64,000 bases of DNA from Gammaproteobacteria bacterium. Lineage in GTDB: Bacteria; Pseudomonadota; Gammaproteobacteria; Thiohalomonadales; Thiohalomonadaceae. The stretch lies in contig QKED01000011.1 of assembly GCA_003252455.1 (NCBI GenBank), positions 124,001 through 188,000 on the forward strand. The letters are read 5' to 3'. This document shows positions 51,277 to 59,514 of the stretch, in pieces (positions within the stretch are counted from its first letter, which is position 1; the number at the start of each line of letters is the position of its first letter). Both the position numbers and the translations under genes were made by a program. The notes beneath the pieces are model-generated. The model saw only the letters and a list, made by a program, of their open reading frames with translations. It was not told the DNA's origin and ran no database searches.

Positions 51277-51292
51277 TGGCACCCTCTGTGCA
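51277..51292 (+). promoter_or_regulatory. Sigma-54 (-24/-12) promoter upstream of the diiron-oxidase-like gene
   Basis: TGGCACCCTCTGTGCA: GG and GC 12 bases apart, TGGCAC perfect, TGCA matching the -12 element. It lies 117 bases before the ATG at 51410 and points toward it. Activator binding sites not identified. Confidence 0.65.
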
Positions 51293-51409
51293 TTCTGGGG
51301 TTCGCCCCCCTCCGCGCGGCGGGTGTCCCTGTTACCACCTGAGGGTATGGCTTGCGTTTGACGTGCCGCGTCCCAACTCTATGGCTCTCTTTGCTCCAAG
51401 GAACCTCTG

Positions 51410-52633
51410 ATGCCCACTGCTCGCACCCTCACCGACCTGCTCTATACGGACGCCGAGGGCAGACCCCTGCTGCCCCCTTCGGTACACCCTATCCCTGAGC
51501 TGCTGCAGCTGGAGGTCGAGGCGGTGCTGGAGCGCTTCAAGCGTAGTCAAGTCGCTGACTTTCAGGCCGTTATCGGTACCTTGGACGACCCTGATACTGA
51601 ACTCGCCCGCCTCCTCGCGTCGCTGAAGGCAGTGGCCGAGGCGCAGCCGGGTAACCCCTTTGTGCGTAATCGGGTCTTCTCTTCCGAGCGCCTGGAGGCG
51701 CTGTTTCTGGAGCTGCACGAGCACGTGATGGGCCATCCGGTGTGGCGCCACCCCTGTTTTGCGCGCATCTTCCGCGGTGAGTTCAGTACGGCACAACTCA
51801 CAGAGTTCGCCCTGCACTACTTCAATCAGGTGAAGAACACCCGGCAGTGTGTCGCCCTCGCCTTGGGGCGCTACTCCGGGGTGATGGCGCTGCCCTACGG
51901 CCGCCTCAACGAGCGTATCTCAGAATTGAGCCAGATCGTCTTGGCCCAGTTGCTGGCCGATGAGTACGGGGTGGGTAGCCACACGGTGGAGGCCTATCCG
52001 AGCCTGGGCAACCTCTTCTCCTCGACCACGCATATCGTCATGTATCGGCAGATTTTCGAGGGGCTCGGGGTACCGTTCGAGGCGCAGGATGTGCCTCTAC
52101 TCCCCGGCGTGGCGGACAATGTCCTGACACAGCGTCTGGTGGCCGGTGACCCGGCGTTCACCAATCTGGAGGCGCTCGCCTCGGTGGGACTTGGCATGGA
52201 GTGGGGGGTCCCGGAGTTCTTCAGCCTGCTGCTCGGGGGCATGATCCGCCACGCCTGGCAGGAGCAGTTACCGCTCGATGCACACCACCTGTTGGTCTTT
52301 ATCGCCCACGTGCAGTACGACGTGCTGCATGCCATCGCCGTGATGATGGTCACCAGTCTGCACATTCAAGCTGAGGGTGATATTGAGGCGATCAAGCAGG
52401 CCACCAACACACTGATGGCGGCCCGCTACGGCATGATGAGCGAGATCTATGCCCATCTCTTCGGCGAACGGCTCCCGCACATCGCGCAGAGCGGGCTCGA
52501 CGAGCGCTACTTCCTCACCGATCGACGGATCGAGCAGTGCCTGCTGCACGCGCGTAGCTCGGTGGCGAAGGGGAGTGTGGTGAATAGCGAGCACTACCGT
52601 CATTCGACCGAGACCCCCTACCCATTCAAATGA
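51410..52633 (+). CDS. Heme-oxygenase-like (HDO-type) iron-containing redox protein
   Basis: 407 aa. After a unique N-terminus (about 1-105), the helical core (110-350) has the HDO arrangement. LLADEYGVGSH gives E185 and H191, GMEWGVPEF gives E264, and HVQYDVLH gives H300-x3-D304-x2-H307, which matches the last ligand set of SznF/UndA/CADD-type diiron enzymes. Members activate O2 for N-oxidation, fatty-acid decarboxylation or other oxidations. Substrate unknown. C-terminal ~55 residues have no match. Preceded by a sigma-54 site; followed 95 bases on by a rhodanese. Confidence 0.78.
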   Translation: MPTARTLTDLLYTDAEGRPLLPPSVHPIPELLQLEVEAVLERFKRSQVADFQAVIGTLDDPDTELARLLASLKAVAEAQPGNPFVRNRVFSSERLEALFLELHEHVMGHPVWRHPCFARIFRGEFSTAQLTEFALHYFNQVKNTRQCVALALGRYSGVMALPYGRLNERISELSQIVLAQLLADEYGVGSHTVEAYPSLGNLFSSTTHIVMYRQIFEGLGVPFEAQDVPLLPGVADNVLTQRLVAGDPAFTNLEALASVGLGMEWGVPEFFSLLLGGMIRHAWQEQLPLDAHHLLVFIAHVQYDVLHAIAVMMVTSLHIQAEGDIEAIKQATNTLMAARYGMMSEIYAHLFGERLPHIAQSGLDERYFLTDRRIEQCLLHARSSVAKGSVVNSEHYRHSTETPYPFK

Positions 52634-52727
52634 GGGCCGTGGGCGATTGAATTGCCCGGGCGCCTCCCATAGAATATTAGGAATTGCTGATAATTACTGA
52701 TTTTGTACCTAGGAGCCCCACCGAACT

Positions 52728-53048
52728 ATGTGGAACATCAAAGAGATCGACGCAGGTGAACTGCATCAGTGGCTAGAGAGCGGGGGTGACGCGGTGCGCC
52801 TTATCGATGTGCGTACCCCGGCCGAGGTGGCTCAAGGCTCTATACCTGGCGCCGAGTTCATCCCCCTGCACCTCATCCCGATCAAGATGACCGAGCTGAA
52901 GGGGGACAAGAAGGTGGTGATTTACTGCCGCTCAGGCGCCCGTTCCGCCCAGGCCTGTGCCTTTCTCTCTGCCCAGGGGATCGACAACACCTTCAATCTG
53001 CGTGGTGGCATTATCGCTTGGGTGCAGGGGGGGCGTGCCGTCGCCTGA
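52728..53048 (+). CDS. Single-domain rhodanese
   Basis: 106 aa. RLIDVRTPAEVAQGSIPGAE near 24-43 and active-site loop YCRSGARSAQAC near 65-76, with catalytic Cys66, then FNLRGGIIAWVQGG. Transfers sulfane sulfur; no signal peptide, so cytosolic. AGGAGCCCCACCGAACT precedes the ATG with a long spacer. It may share transcription with the diiron-oxidase-like gene. A strong hairpin follows. Confidence 0.93.
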   Translation: MWNIKEIDAGELHQWLESGGDAVRLIDVRTPAEVAQGSIPGAEFIPLHLIPIKMTELKGDKKVVIYCRSGARSAQACAFLSAQGIDNTFNLRGGIIAWVQGGRAVA

Positions 53049-53104
53049 GCGCGTTTTGCCTCAGCTCTTCTGATGGCGCGTCTGAGGCTTGATCGAGCTA
53101 GCCG

Positions 53105-53140
53105 ACGAGGTTAAGCAGGGCGTGACCTACTTAACCTCGT
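53105..53140. terminator. Hairpin between convergent rhodanese and pilin genes
   Basis: ACGAGGTTAAG (53105-53115) and CTTAACCTCGT (53130-53140) are a perfect 11-bp inverted repeat. The stem extends inward (CAGG/CCTA with one mismatch). Followed by TTTCG on the plus strand. The convergent placement suggests a shared terminator, though the T run is short. Confidence 0.6.
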
Positions 53141-53145
53141 TTCGT

Positions 53146-53622
53146 CTATAGCGTCGAACAGTTCTGCGGTAGATAGGCCTCGCGCCAAGCCGGGGCATTG
53201 GTGGCGTCAATGACGCAGACCCAGTTGCCCGTTGCCTGTCGATTCATCTGCACCTTAGCCCCAGCGATCGAGGGGTCTCCCTTGAGGGTGCACTCTATGC
53301 CCGGAGTGGCCGTACCATCAGCGTTGGGCGAATAGACCGTGATGGTACAGCGATGGCCGTTCGCCGCGGCGGTGAGCCCAAGACCATCGGCGGTGAAGGC
53401 ACCGTCGCTCCCACCTTTGGCATTCAACTCATATTCATACTGCTTGACGCTCGACGATATCTCCGCGAGACCCGAGGCTACCTGTGTCTTGGCAATGTAT
53501 TGGAGATAAGAGGGCATGGCGATAGCGGCCATCAAGCCAATAATGACCACGATCATCATTAACTCAATCAGGCTGAAGCCACGTTGGCGACCGTTTTGCG
53601 GGTGATGTAGCGCTGGCGTCAT
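53146..53622 (-). CDS. Type IV pilin-like protein
   Basis: 158 aa. Prepilin motif [20 protein letters not shown] with cleavage after Gly and Glu5 of the mature protein. The 15-residue leader [15 protein letters not shown] is longer than in pilA. The mature part resembles the neighbouring PilA ([20 protein letters not shown]), with a Cys pair near 95 and 111 and another at 136 and 155. Start ATG 53622. It could be a minor pilin or an alternative major pilin. No clear sigma-54 site upstream. Confidence 0.87.
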   Translation of the reverse strand: MTPALHHPQNGRQRGFSLIELMMIVVIIGLMAAIAMPSYLQYIAKTQVASGLAEISSSVKQYEYELNAKGGSDGAFTADGLGLTAAANGHRCTITVYSPNADGTATPGIECTLKGDPSIAGAKVQMNRQATGNWVCVIDATNAPAWREAYLPQNCSTL

Positions 53623-53904
53623 GAGAATGTCGTTTTCACTATAGAGTTTTATCGCATCGTTCCCTGTCCTTCGCGCGTGCACGGCACAGTCACCGTACAC
53701 CGAGTCCCTCCTCAAACCCACTTGGTATGTTTGAGGCAAACGGTGTTCTGCAACAAGCAGATCGCACCTGTTATCTCCCGAGATACAACATACGACAAGT
53801 GTGACAGAAGACAAAGATAGTTACATTGATGTATGGCAATCAACGAAGAGATTCAGGCAAATATTACTTGAAAAATCAATGACTCAGGAGAATCGTGGTG
53901 GCTG

Positions 53905-53936
53905 AAAAAACGAAAGGGACCCGAAGGTCCCTTTCG
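53905..53936 (-). terminator. Intrinsic terminator after pilA
   Basis: Perfect 11-bp stem CGAAAGGGACC (53911-53921 on the plus strand) with GGTCCCTTTCG (53926-53936), CGAA loop, and six A on the plus strand (53905-53910), giving a T run for leftward transcripts. Confidence 0.93.
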
Positions 53937-53984
53937 TGTGGAGCGGTGCCCTCTGAGTTGCAGAGGGCTGCTCTCATCCAAGCC

Positions 53985-54404
53985 TTACGGAGCAGTGCAG
54001 CCGCTGGGCAGGTACTTGGTAGCAACGTTGGACTTGCACTCCCAGGCACCGGTGGAGCTACGGTTCAGGTAGATCACGTTGCCGTTGATCGCGGGGGTAC
54101 CCTTGATGGTGCAGTTGATGGCGCCGGTGGCGGAGCCGTCAGTGCCGGCAGCAGCGGTAGCGATGGCGCTGCAACGCTGGGTGCTGGTGGAGAGGCCGAT
54201 GTCAGTGGGGCCGCTCACAGTGCTACCCTCGTTGGTCTTAACCTCGTACTGGGTCTTACCGGGGCTGATCTCGGCCAGAGAACCAGTGACCTGGGACTTG
54301 GCGATGTAGTCCTGGTAAGCGGGGATGGCGACAGCGGCCAGAATGCCGATGATGGCCACAACGATCATGAGCTCGATCAGGGTGAAACCCTTCTGCATGT
54401 TCAT
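53985..54404 (-). CDS. pilA: Type IV major pilin PilA
   Basis: 139 aa. A short six-residue leader MNMQKG, then [20 protein letters not shown] with Glu5 and the N-terminal alpha helix. The globular part has [20 protein letters not shown] and a C-terminal disulfide pair (near 121 and 136). Processed by PilD and assembled into type IV pili for adhesion, twitching or uptake. AAGGAG lies eight bases before the ATG. A consensus sigma-54 promoter is at 54503-54518. Confidence 0.94.
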   Translation of the reverse strand: MNMQKGFTLIELMIVVAIIGILAAVAIPAYQDYIAKSQVTGSLAEISPGKTQYEVKTNEGSTVSGPTDIGLSTSTQRCSAIATAAAGTDGSATGAINCTIKGTPAINGNVIYLNRSSTGAWECKSNVATKYLPSGCTAP

Positions 54405-54502
54405 ATGAAATCTCCTTGTTGAGAGGTATGACGAGCAAGTACTGGTCGTAGGGTGCGCTCTACCCGAGCGGTCCCGGTTTTACGCCAGCTCGCTGAGAGT
54501 TT

Positions 54503-54518
54503 TGCATGAGCCGTGCCA
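54503..54518 (-). promoter_or_regulatory. Sigma-54 promoter of pilA
   Basis: Read leftward, the site is TGGCACGGCTCATGCA: GG and GC 12 bases apart. It is about 100 bases before the pilA ATG. PilS/PilR-sigma-54 control of pilA is established in Pseudomonas and relatives. The AT-rich sequence upstream (54530-54600) is where PilR would bind. Confidence 0.8.
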
Positions 54519-54668
54519 ATTAGCAAGAATGCGTTGGAATAACTTCTAACTTATTGAAATCGAGTTTGTTTGTGACATTGTGTGACAATTTGTGTGGGTA
54601 GTAGGCGATCCGTTGATAGTGTCGGCAGGTGTTATAGATAGTCAGAGATGGTCAAATCACGTCAGCTG

Positions 54669-55742
54669 TCAGTGGGGTGACGCGTTGCGTCGGGTGGATA
54701 TTTGACGTGTCAGTGACCAGCGTACCTGCTCGCGGACGATTGGGTCCGGGTGGTGGCGCCGCCCCAGCAGGGCACGTAGGAGATCAGGGTCGCCCTCGGC
54801 ATTGCCCATGGCTAGGGCGATGTTGCGTAGCCAGCGGCTGTGACCGATGCGGCGAATGGCGGAGCCCTCGGTGTGGCGCAGAAAGGTCGCCTCGTCCCAC
54901 TGGAACAGGTCGATAAGGTGTGCCCGGTCGAGTTGCTTGCGGGGGGAGAAGTCGGCCACTTGGCTGACCGTGGCGAAGCGGTTCCAGGGGCAGACCCACT
55001 GACAGTCGTCACAGCCGTAGATGCGATTGCCGATGAGCGGTCGCAGCGCCTCGGGGATCGACCCGGGGTGTTCGATGGTCAGATAGGAGATGCAGCGCCG
55101 GGCGTCGAGGCGGTAGGGGGCGATGATCGCTTGGGTCGGGCAAAGGTCGAGACAGCGATGGCAGTCACCGCAGTGTGCCTCTACCTCGCTATCGACGGGG
55201 AGTGGCAGGTCCACAAACAGCTCGCCGATGAAGAACCACGAGCCGGTACGGCTCACCAGATTGGTGTGTTTGCCACGCCAGCCGAGGCCACCGAGGGCCG
55301 CCAAGGGCTTCTCCAGCACCGGAGCACTGTCCACGAACGGGCGCAGGCTACGGGGGCCGACTACTGTTTCGATACGCCGTGCCAGCTCGCCGAGGCGTTT
55401 GCGCATCAGTTTATGGTAGTCGCGACCGAGGGCGTAACGTGAGACATAGGCGAGGGGGGGGCGGTCGAGTACCTCGTCGATGGGGGCGGCGTCGCCCGGG
55501 AGATAGTCGAGGCGTACGCAGATCACCCGCTGGGTACCGGGTACCAGTGCGTCGGGGCGACTGCGCAGGGTGCCGTGGCGTGCCATGAAGGCCATCTCCC
55601 CGTGATAACCGGCATCAAGCCACGCCAGCAGCTCTCCCTCGGCCCGTGAGAGGTCGATGGGGGCGATCACCGTCTGGCTGAAGCCCAATTCATCTCCCCA
55701 CTCGCGGATGGCGGCGGTAAGTTGGATATAATCGACGCTCAT
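54669..55742 (-). CDS. queG: Epoxyqueuosine reductase QueG
   Basis: 357 aa. Corrinoid-binding N-terminal half with VDSAPVLEKPLAALGGLGWR near 133-152. Two [4Fe-4S] clusters: CGDCHRCLDLCP near 188-199, and CDDCQWVCPWNRF near 243-255. The C-terminal HEAT-like part includes WLRNIALAMGN. It makes queuosine in tRNA. ATG 55742 lies 24 bases from the divergent nnr start. Same divergent pairing as E. coli queG/nnr. Confidence 0.97.
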   Translation of the reverse strand: MSVDYIQLTAAIREWGDELGFSQTVIAPIDLSRAEGELLAWLDAGYHGEMAFMARHGTLRSRPDALVPGTQRVICVRLDYLPGDAAPIDEVLDRPPLAYVSRYALGRDYHKLMRKRLGELARRIETVVGPRSLRPFVDSAPVLEKPLAALGGLGWRGKHTNLVSRTGSWFFIGELFVDLPLPVDSEVEAHCGDCHRCLDLCPTQAIIAPYRLDARRCISYLTIEHPGSIPEALRPLIGNRIYGCDDCQWVCPWNRFATVSQVADFSPRKQLDRAHLIDLFQWDEATFLRHTEGSAIRRIGHSRWLRNIALAMGNAEGDPDLLRALLGRRHHPDPIVREQVRWSLTRQISTRRNASPH

Positions 55743-55766
55743 CTTGTCACCTGGAGCAGCTCCACC

Positions 55767-57245
55767 ATGAGCCACAGCCTACCCGATGCCCTCTACCAAG
55801 CCCAGCAGGTGCGTGAGATGGACCAGCGCGCCATGCAACAACCCGGCGTGGACGGCCTGACCCTCATGCGTCGTGCTGGGGCGTGCGCCTTCATGCGACT
55901 GCGCCGAGAGTGGCCGCGTACGCAACGCCTCCTAGTGGTGGCTGGGAGCGGGAATAATGGCGGGGATGGCTTTATCGTCGCCGCCCTGGCGCGGCGTGCC
56001 GGTATGCAGGTGAGCCTGGTGCTGGTGGGCGACGACCGCAAGCTCGCCCCCACGGCGGCCCAGGCCTTCGCCGAACTGGAGCTGGATCAGATCGACTATG
56101 GCCCCTTCACCGGTGCCCTGCCCGAGGCGGATGTCGTGGTCGACGCCTTGCTCGGCATCGGTCTTCACGGGCGCCTGCAACCCGATTATCGCGAGGTGAT
56201 CGACGCCATCAACCGCCATCGTGCGCCGGTGTTGGCGCTCGACATCCCCTCGGGACTCGACGCCAATACTGGCCACGTGACCGATCGCGCCGTGGTTGCC
56301 AACCACACCGTCACCTTTATCGCCGCCAAGCCGGGCCTGCTCACTGCCGAGGGACCGGCCCACTGCGGTACCCTGCATCTGGAGCGGCTCGGGGTGGAGC
56401 CTGGTGATCTACGCCCCTCGGTGCGTCTGCTCAATCAGGAGGCGCTGATGCACAACTTGCTGCCGCGGCGCCGTACCGCACACAAGGGGGCCTTCGGCCA
56501 TCTGCTGCTGGTCGGTGGTGACCACGGCATGATGGGCGCAGTCCAGCTCGCGGCGGCGGCGGCGGTGCGCTCCGGGGCTGGGCTGGTGAGTGTCGCTACC
56601 CGCGCCAGCCATGCCCCCATGGTGACCCAGGCCCTCTCCGAGCTGATGAGTCACGGGGTCGAGGCGGAGCAGGCGCTCACCCCGTTGCTGGCCCGTGCCA
56701 CCGTGGTGGCCATCGGTCCCGGCCTCGGCCAATCCATCTGGGCCCAAGCTCTGCTTGACCTGCTCTTGCCAGTGCAGCGCCCCATGGTCTTCGACGCGGA
56801 CGCCCTCAACCTACTCGGGCGTCACGCCCACGTTCCGCGTGAGAATGACCGCGTCTATACCCCCCACCCAGGCGAGGCGGCGCGCCTGCTCGGTTGGCGT
56901 ACCGACGAGGTGCAGTCCGACCGCTTTGCCGCCATCCACCGCCTGCAGCAGCAGTTCGGCGGCTGGTGGGTGCTCAAGGGCAGCGGTACCCTGGTGTGCG
57001 GGCCCGACCAGCAGATCGAACTTTGTCCTTACGGTAACCCCGGCATGGCCACTGGAGGCATGGGCGACCTGCTCACCGGCATTATCGCCAGCCTCATCTC
57101 GCAGCGCATCCCGGTGGGCGACGCGGTACGCCTGGGCGTTTGCCTGCATTCACGTGCTGGTGATCTGGCCGCCCAAGATGGCGAGCGTGGCATGCTCGCC
57201 AGTGACCTGTTGCTGCCGTTGCGACGCCTGGTCAACCCGGCATGA
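55767..57245 (+). CDS. nnr: Bifunctional NAD(P)HX epimerase/dehydratase
   Basis: 492 aa. The N-terminal YjeF epimerase domain (1-215) has AGSGNNGGDGFIVAALARRA near 54 and DIPSGLDAN near 162. The C-terminal ADP-dependent dehydratase domain (220-492) has GDHGMMGAVQLAAAAAVRSG near 252 and GNPGMATGGMGDLLTGIIAS near 426. It repairs hydrated NAD(P)H. GGAG precedes ATG 55767. Ends with an ATGA overlap into tsaE. Confidence 0.97.
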   Translation: MSHSLPDALYQAQQVREMDQRAMQQPGVDGLTLMRRAGACAFMRLRREWPRTQRLLVVAGSGNNGGDGFIVAALARRAGMQVSLVLVGDDRKLAPTAAQAFAELELDQIDYGPFTGALPEADVVVDALLGIGLHGRLQPDYREVIDAINRHRAPVLALDIPSGLDANTGHVTDRAVVANHTVTFIAAKPGLLTAEGPAHCGTLHLERLGVEPGDLRPSVRLLNQEALMHNLLPRRRTAHKGAFGHLLLVGGDHGMMGAVQLAAAAAVRSGAGLVSVATRASHAPMVTQALSELMSHGVEAEQALTPLLARATVVAIGPGLGQSIWAQALLDLLLPVQRPMVFDADALNLLGRHAHVPRENDRVYTPHPGEAARLLGWRTDEVQSDRFAAIHRLQQQFGGWWVLKGSGTLVCGPDQQIELCPYGNPGMATGGMGDLLTGIIASLISQRIPVGDAVRLGVCLHSRAGDLAAQDGERGMLASDLLLPLRRLVNPA

Positions 57246-57706
57246 GCCGGGTCCTCGAACTCTATCTCGACGATGAAGAGGGGATGATGGCGTTGGGCGG
57301 GCGACTCGCGCTCGCCGTTATCGCCCCTTGCATCCTCTTTCTGCACGGTGACCTCGGGGCGGGTAAGACCACCCTGGTGCGTGGCTTCCTGCGCGGGCTC
57401 GGTCACCAGGGCGCGGTACGCAGCCCGACCTATACTCTGGTCGAGCCCTACGAGCTACCTCAAGGCCGCTATTACCACTTTGACCTCTACCGCCTCGCCG
57501 ACCCGGAAGAGCTGGAGTACCTCGGTATCCGCGACTGCCTGGATGGCGAGGCGGTGGCCCTCTTCGAGTGGCCCGAGCAAGGGGAGGGGGTGCTCCCTGC
57601 GGCCGACCTGAGCCTCCACATCCACTATCGCTTACCGGGGCGTCACCTGCGCCTAGAGGCCCATAGTGCGCAGGGTGAGGCGGCGTTGGGGCGTCTGGGG
57701 GGCTGA
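57242..57706 (+). CDS. tsaE: tRNA threonylcarbamoyladenosine ATPase TsaE
   Basis: 154 aa. P-loop LHGDLGAGKTTLVRGFLRGL near 34-53, SPTYTLVEPYE near 61, HFDLYRLADPEELEYLGI near 79 and FEWPEQGEGVLP near 109. Required with TsaB/TsaD for t6A formation at A37. Translationally coupled to nnr by a four-base overlap. Confidence 0.96.
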   Translation: MSRVLELYLDDEEGMMALGGRLALAVIAPCILFLHGDLGAGKTTLVRGFLRGLGHQGAVRSPTYTLVEPYELPQGRYYHFDLYRLADPEELEYLGIRDCLDGEAVALFEWPEQGEGVLPAADLSLHIHYRLPGRHLRLEAHSAQGEAALGRLGG

Positions 57707-57918
57707 GCCTGCCGGCCTGATCGGGCCGTTTATCTCACCAACTGTGAAACATCATTAGTTTTCGACGCTAACGTGTTGATTTTTTCGACAGAAAGGTCTA
57801 GTTTCACCATTGCTCAGGTAGTTTTTCATATTGTCAGCGCAAATTGCTGATATATGGAGAAAAAGAACCAATTACAACTGCCGTGAACACCGGCCTGGAC
57901 AAGCCGATGGTGCCCACT

Positions 57919-59445
57919 ATGAGAGTTGCGATCCTTACCCTGCTAGCCTGCCTCGTCAGCCCCTCCTTGATGGCTCAAGTGGAGGTGATGGGCGCGCGCG
58001 TCTGGAATGGCGCCGATAAGACCCGCCTGGTCTTCGATCTGGGGGGGCGCACCCAGTACAACCTCTTCACCCTCGACGGCCCGCCGCGTGTGGTCATCGA
58101 CCTGGACGATGCCACTGCAGGCAGCGCCTTGGCCCGCGTCGACCTGGGCACCGGACCGATCAGTCAGATCCGGAGTGCCCGTCGTGGGCAGCATGACCTG
58201 CGCATCGTGCTCGACCTGTCGAGTGCCGCCGCTCCCTCGCACTTCTTGCTCCCCCCTCAGGCGGAGTATGGCTATCGCTTGGTCGTCGACCTGCGTGGTG
58301 CCAAGCCGATGCCGGCACCGGCCAACGATGCCTTGGCCAAGCGCCCTGCCCCCCCGGTCGAACGCAGCGTCGCCAGCACCGGTGGCGAGCCGCGTCGGGC
58401 CACCTACCAGGTGACCGATCAGGTCACTGAGGTGCAACGCCCGAGTCAACCGCGCAGTGGTGTGGGTACCGCCCGAGTCGTCAGCCGTGACGCCGCACCC
58501 GTCCAAGCGTCGGCCGCAGCTCCGACCCCGGTGCAGGCGACCGCGCTGGCCCGTACCCCTGAGGTGGCCCCGGCCCGCGATAGCCGCGTGGTGGTGGCCA
58601 TCGACGCGGGCCACGGTGGCTACGATCCAGGCGCCGTCGGCCCTGGCGGTCTGCAGGAGAAAGATGTGGTTTTCGCAATCGCCAAGGAGCTCAAGGCGAT
58701 GATCGACCGTGAGCCGGGCATGCGTGCGGTGATGATTCGCGACAACGACCGCTTTATCCCCCTCGCGGAGCGGGCCCGCATGGCCCGAGCTGCCCAGGCC
58801 GATCTGTTCATCTCGATCCACGCCAACTCCATCGAGAAGGGCAAGGCGAGCGGTGCCTCGGTCTACACCCTCTCGCCCAACGGTGCCTCCAGTGAGCACG
58901 CCAAGCTGATGGCGGCCAAGGAGAACTCGGCCGACCTCATCGGTGGTGTGACCCTCGACGATAAGGACCACCTGCTCGCCTCCGTGCTGCTCGACCTGTC
59001 GCAGACCGCCACCATCCAGACCAGCACCCAGATCGCCGACAGTGTCCTGCGTCACCTCAAAGGGGTGGGCAAGCTGCACAGTCGTCGGGTGGAGCAGGCC
59101 GGCTTTATGGTGTTGAAGTCGCCGGATATGCCCTCTATCCTGGTGGAGACCGCCTTTATCTCCGACCCCGATGAGGCGCGCCGCCTGGCGAGCAAGAAGT
59201 TCCAGCGCCAGATGGCCCTGGCGATCCTCGGAGGGGTGCGTGAGCACTTCGTCATGAATCCACCGGAGGGGACGCAGTTGGCTGAACGCAGCCGTCAGCA
59301 CACCATCGCCCGTGGCGAGACCCTCTCCCACATCGCCGCCCGCTATCAGGTGAACCTCGACAGCCTGCGGCGTGCCAACAAACTCGAAGACGACCGGGTG
59401 AATGTCGGCGATGTGCTGACCATCCCGGGCCTGAGCGACAGCTGA
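57919..59445 (+). CDS. amiB: N-acetylmuramoyl-L-alanine amidase with AMIN and LysM domains
   Basis: 508 aa. Signal peptide MRVAILTLLACLVSPSLMA; AMIN domain about 20-120 for septal targeting; low-complexity linker about 125-230; Amidase_3 domain about 235-450 with Zn ligands in AIDAGHGGYDPGAVG, then SIHANS and VETAFISDPDE (catalytic Glu); LysM about 460-505 (HTIARGETLSHIAARYQVNL). It splits septal peptidoglycan during division. The start is uncertain: ATG 57907 and 57919 are both in frame, and 57919 gives the better signal peptide. In E. coli amiB occupies this position. Confidence 0.93.
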   Translation: MRVAILTLLACLVSPSLMAQVEVMGARVWNGADKTRLVFDLGGRTQYNLFTLDGPPRVVIDLDDATAGSALARVDLGTGPISQIRSARRGQHDLRIVLDLSSAAAPSHFLLPPQAEYGYRLVVDLRGAKPMPAPANDALAKRPAPPVERSVASTGGEPRRATYQVTDQVTEVQRPSQPRSGVGTARVVSRDAAPVQASAAAPTPVQATALARTPEVAPARDSRVVVAIDAGHGGYDPGAVGPGGLQEKDVVFAIAKELKAMIDREPGMRAVMIRDNDRFIPLAERARMARAAQADLFISIHANSIEKGKASGASVYTLSPNGASSEHAKLMAAKENSADLIGGVTLDDKDHLLASVLLDLSQTATIQTSTQIADSVLRHLKGVGKLHSRRVEQAGFMVLKSPDMPSILVETAFISDPDEARRLASKKFQRQMALAILGGVREHFVMNPPEGTQLAERSRQHTIARGETLSHIAARYQVNLDSLRRANKLEDDRVNVGDVLTIPGLSDS

Positions 59446-59463
59446 CCGCACGCCTGCCGCTCG

Positions 59464-59498
59464 AAACGCCGCCGGACCCTTCGTCCGGCGGCGTTTTT
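59464..59498 (+). terminator. Strong intrinsic terminator between the amidase gene and mutL
   Basis: A 14-bp stem AAACGCCGCCGGAC (59464-59477) with GTCCGGCGGCGTTT (59483-59496), loop CCTTC, then TTTTT to 59498. It sits just before mutL. Confidence 0.9.
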
Positions 59499-59514
59499 CT
59501 TTTATGCTTGGCCG

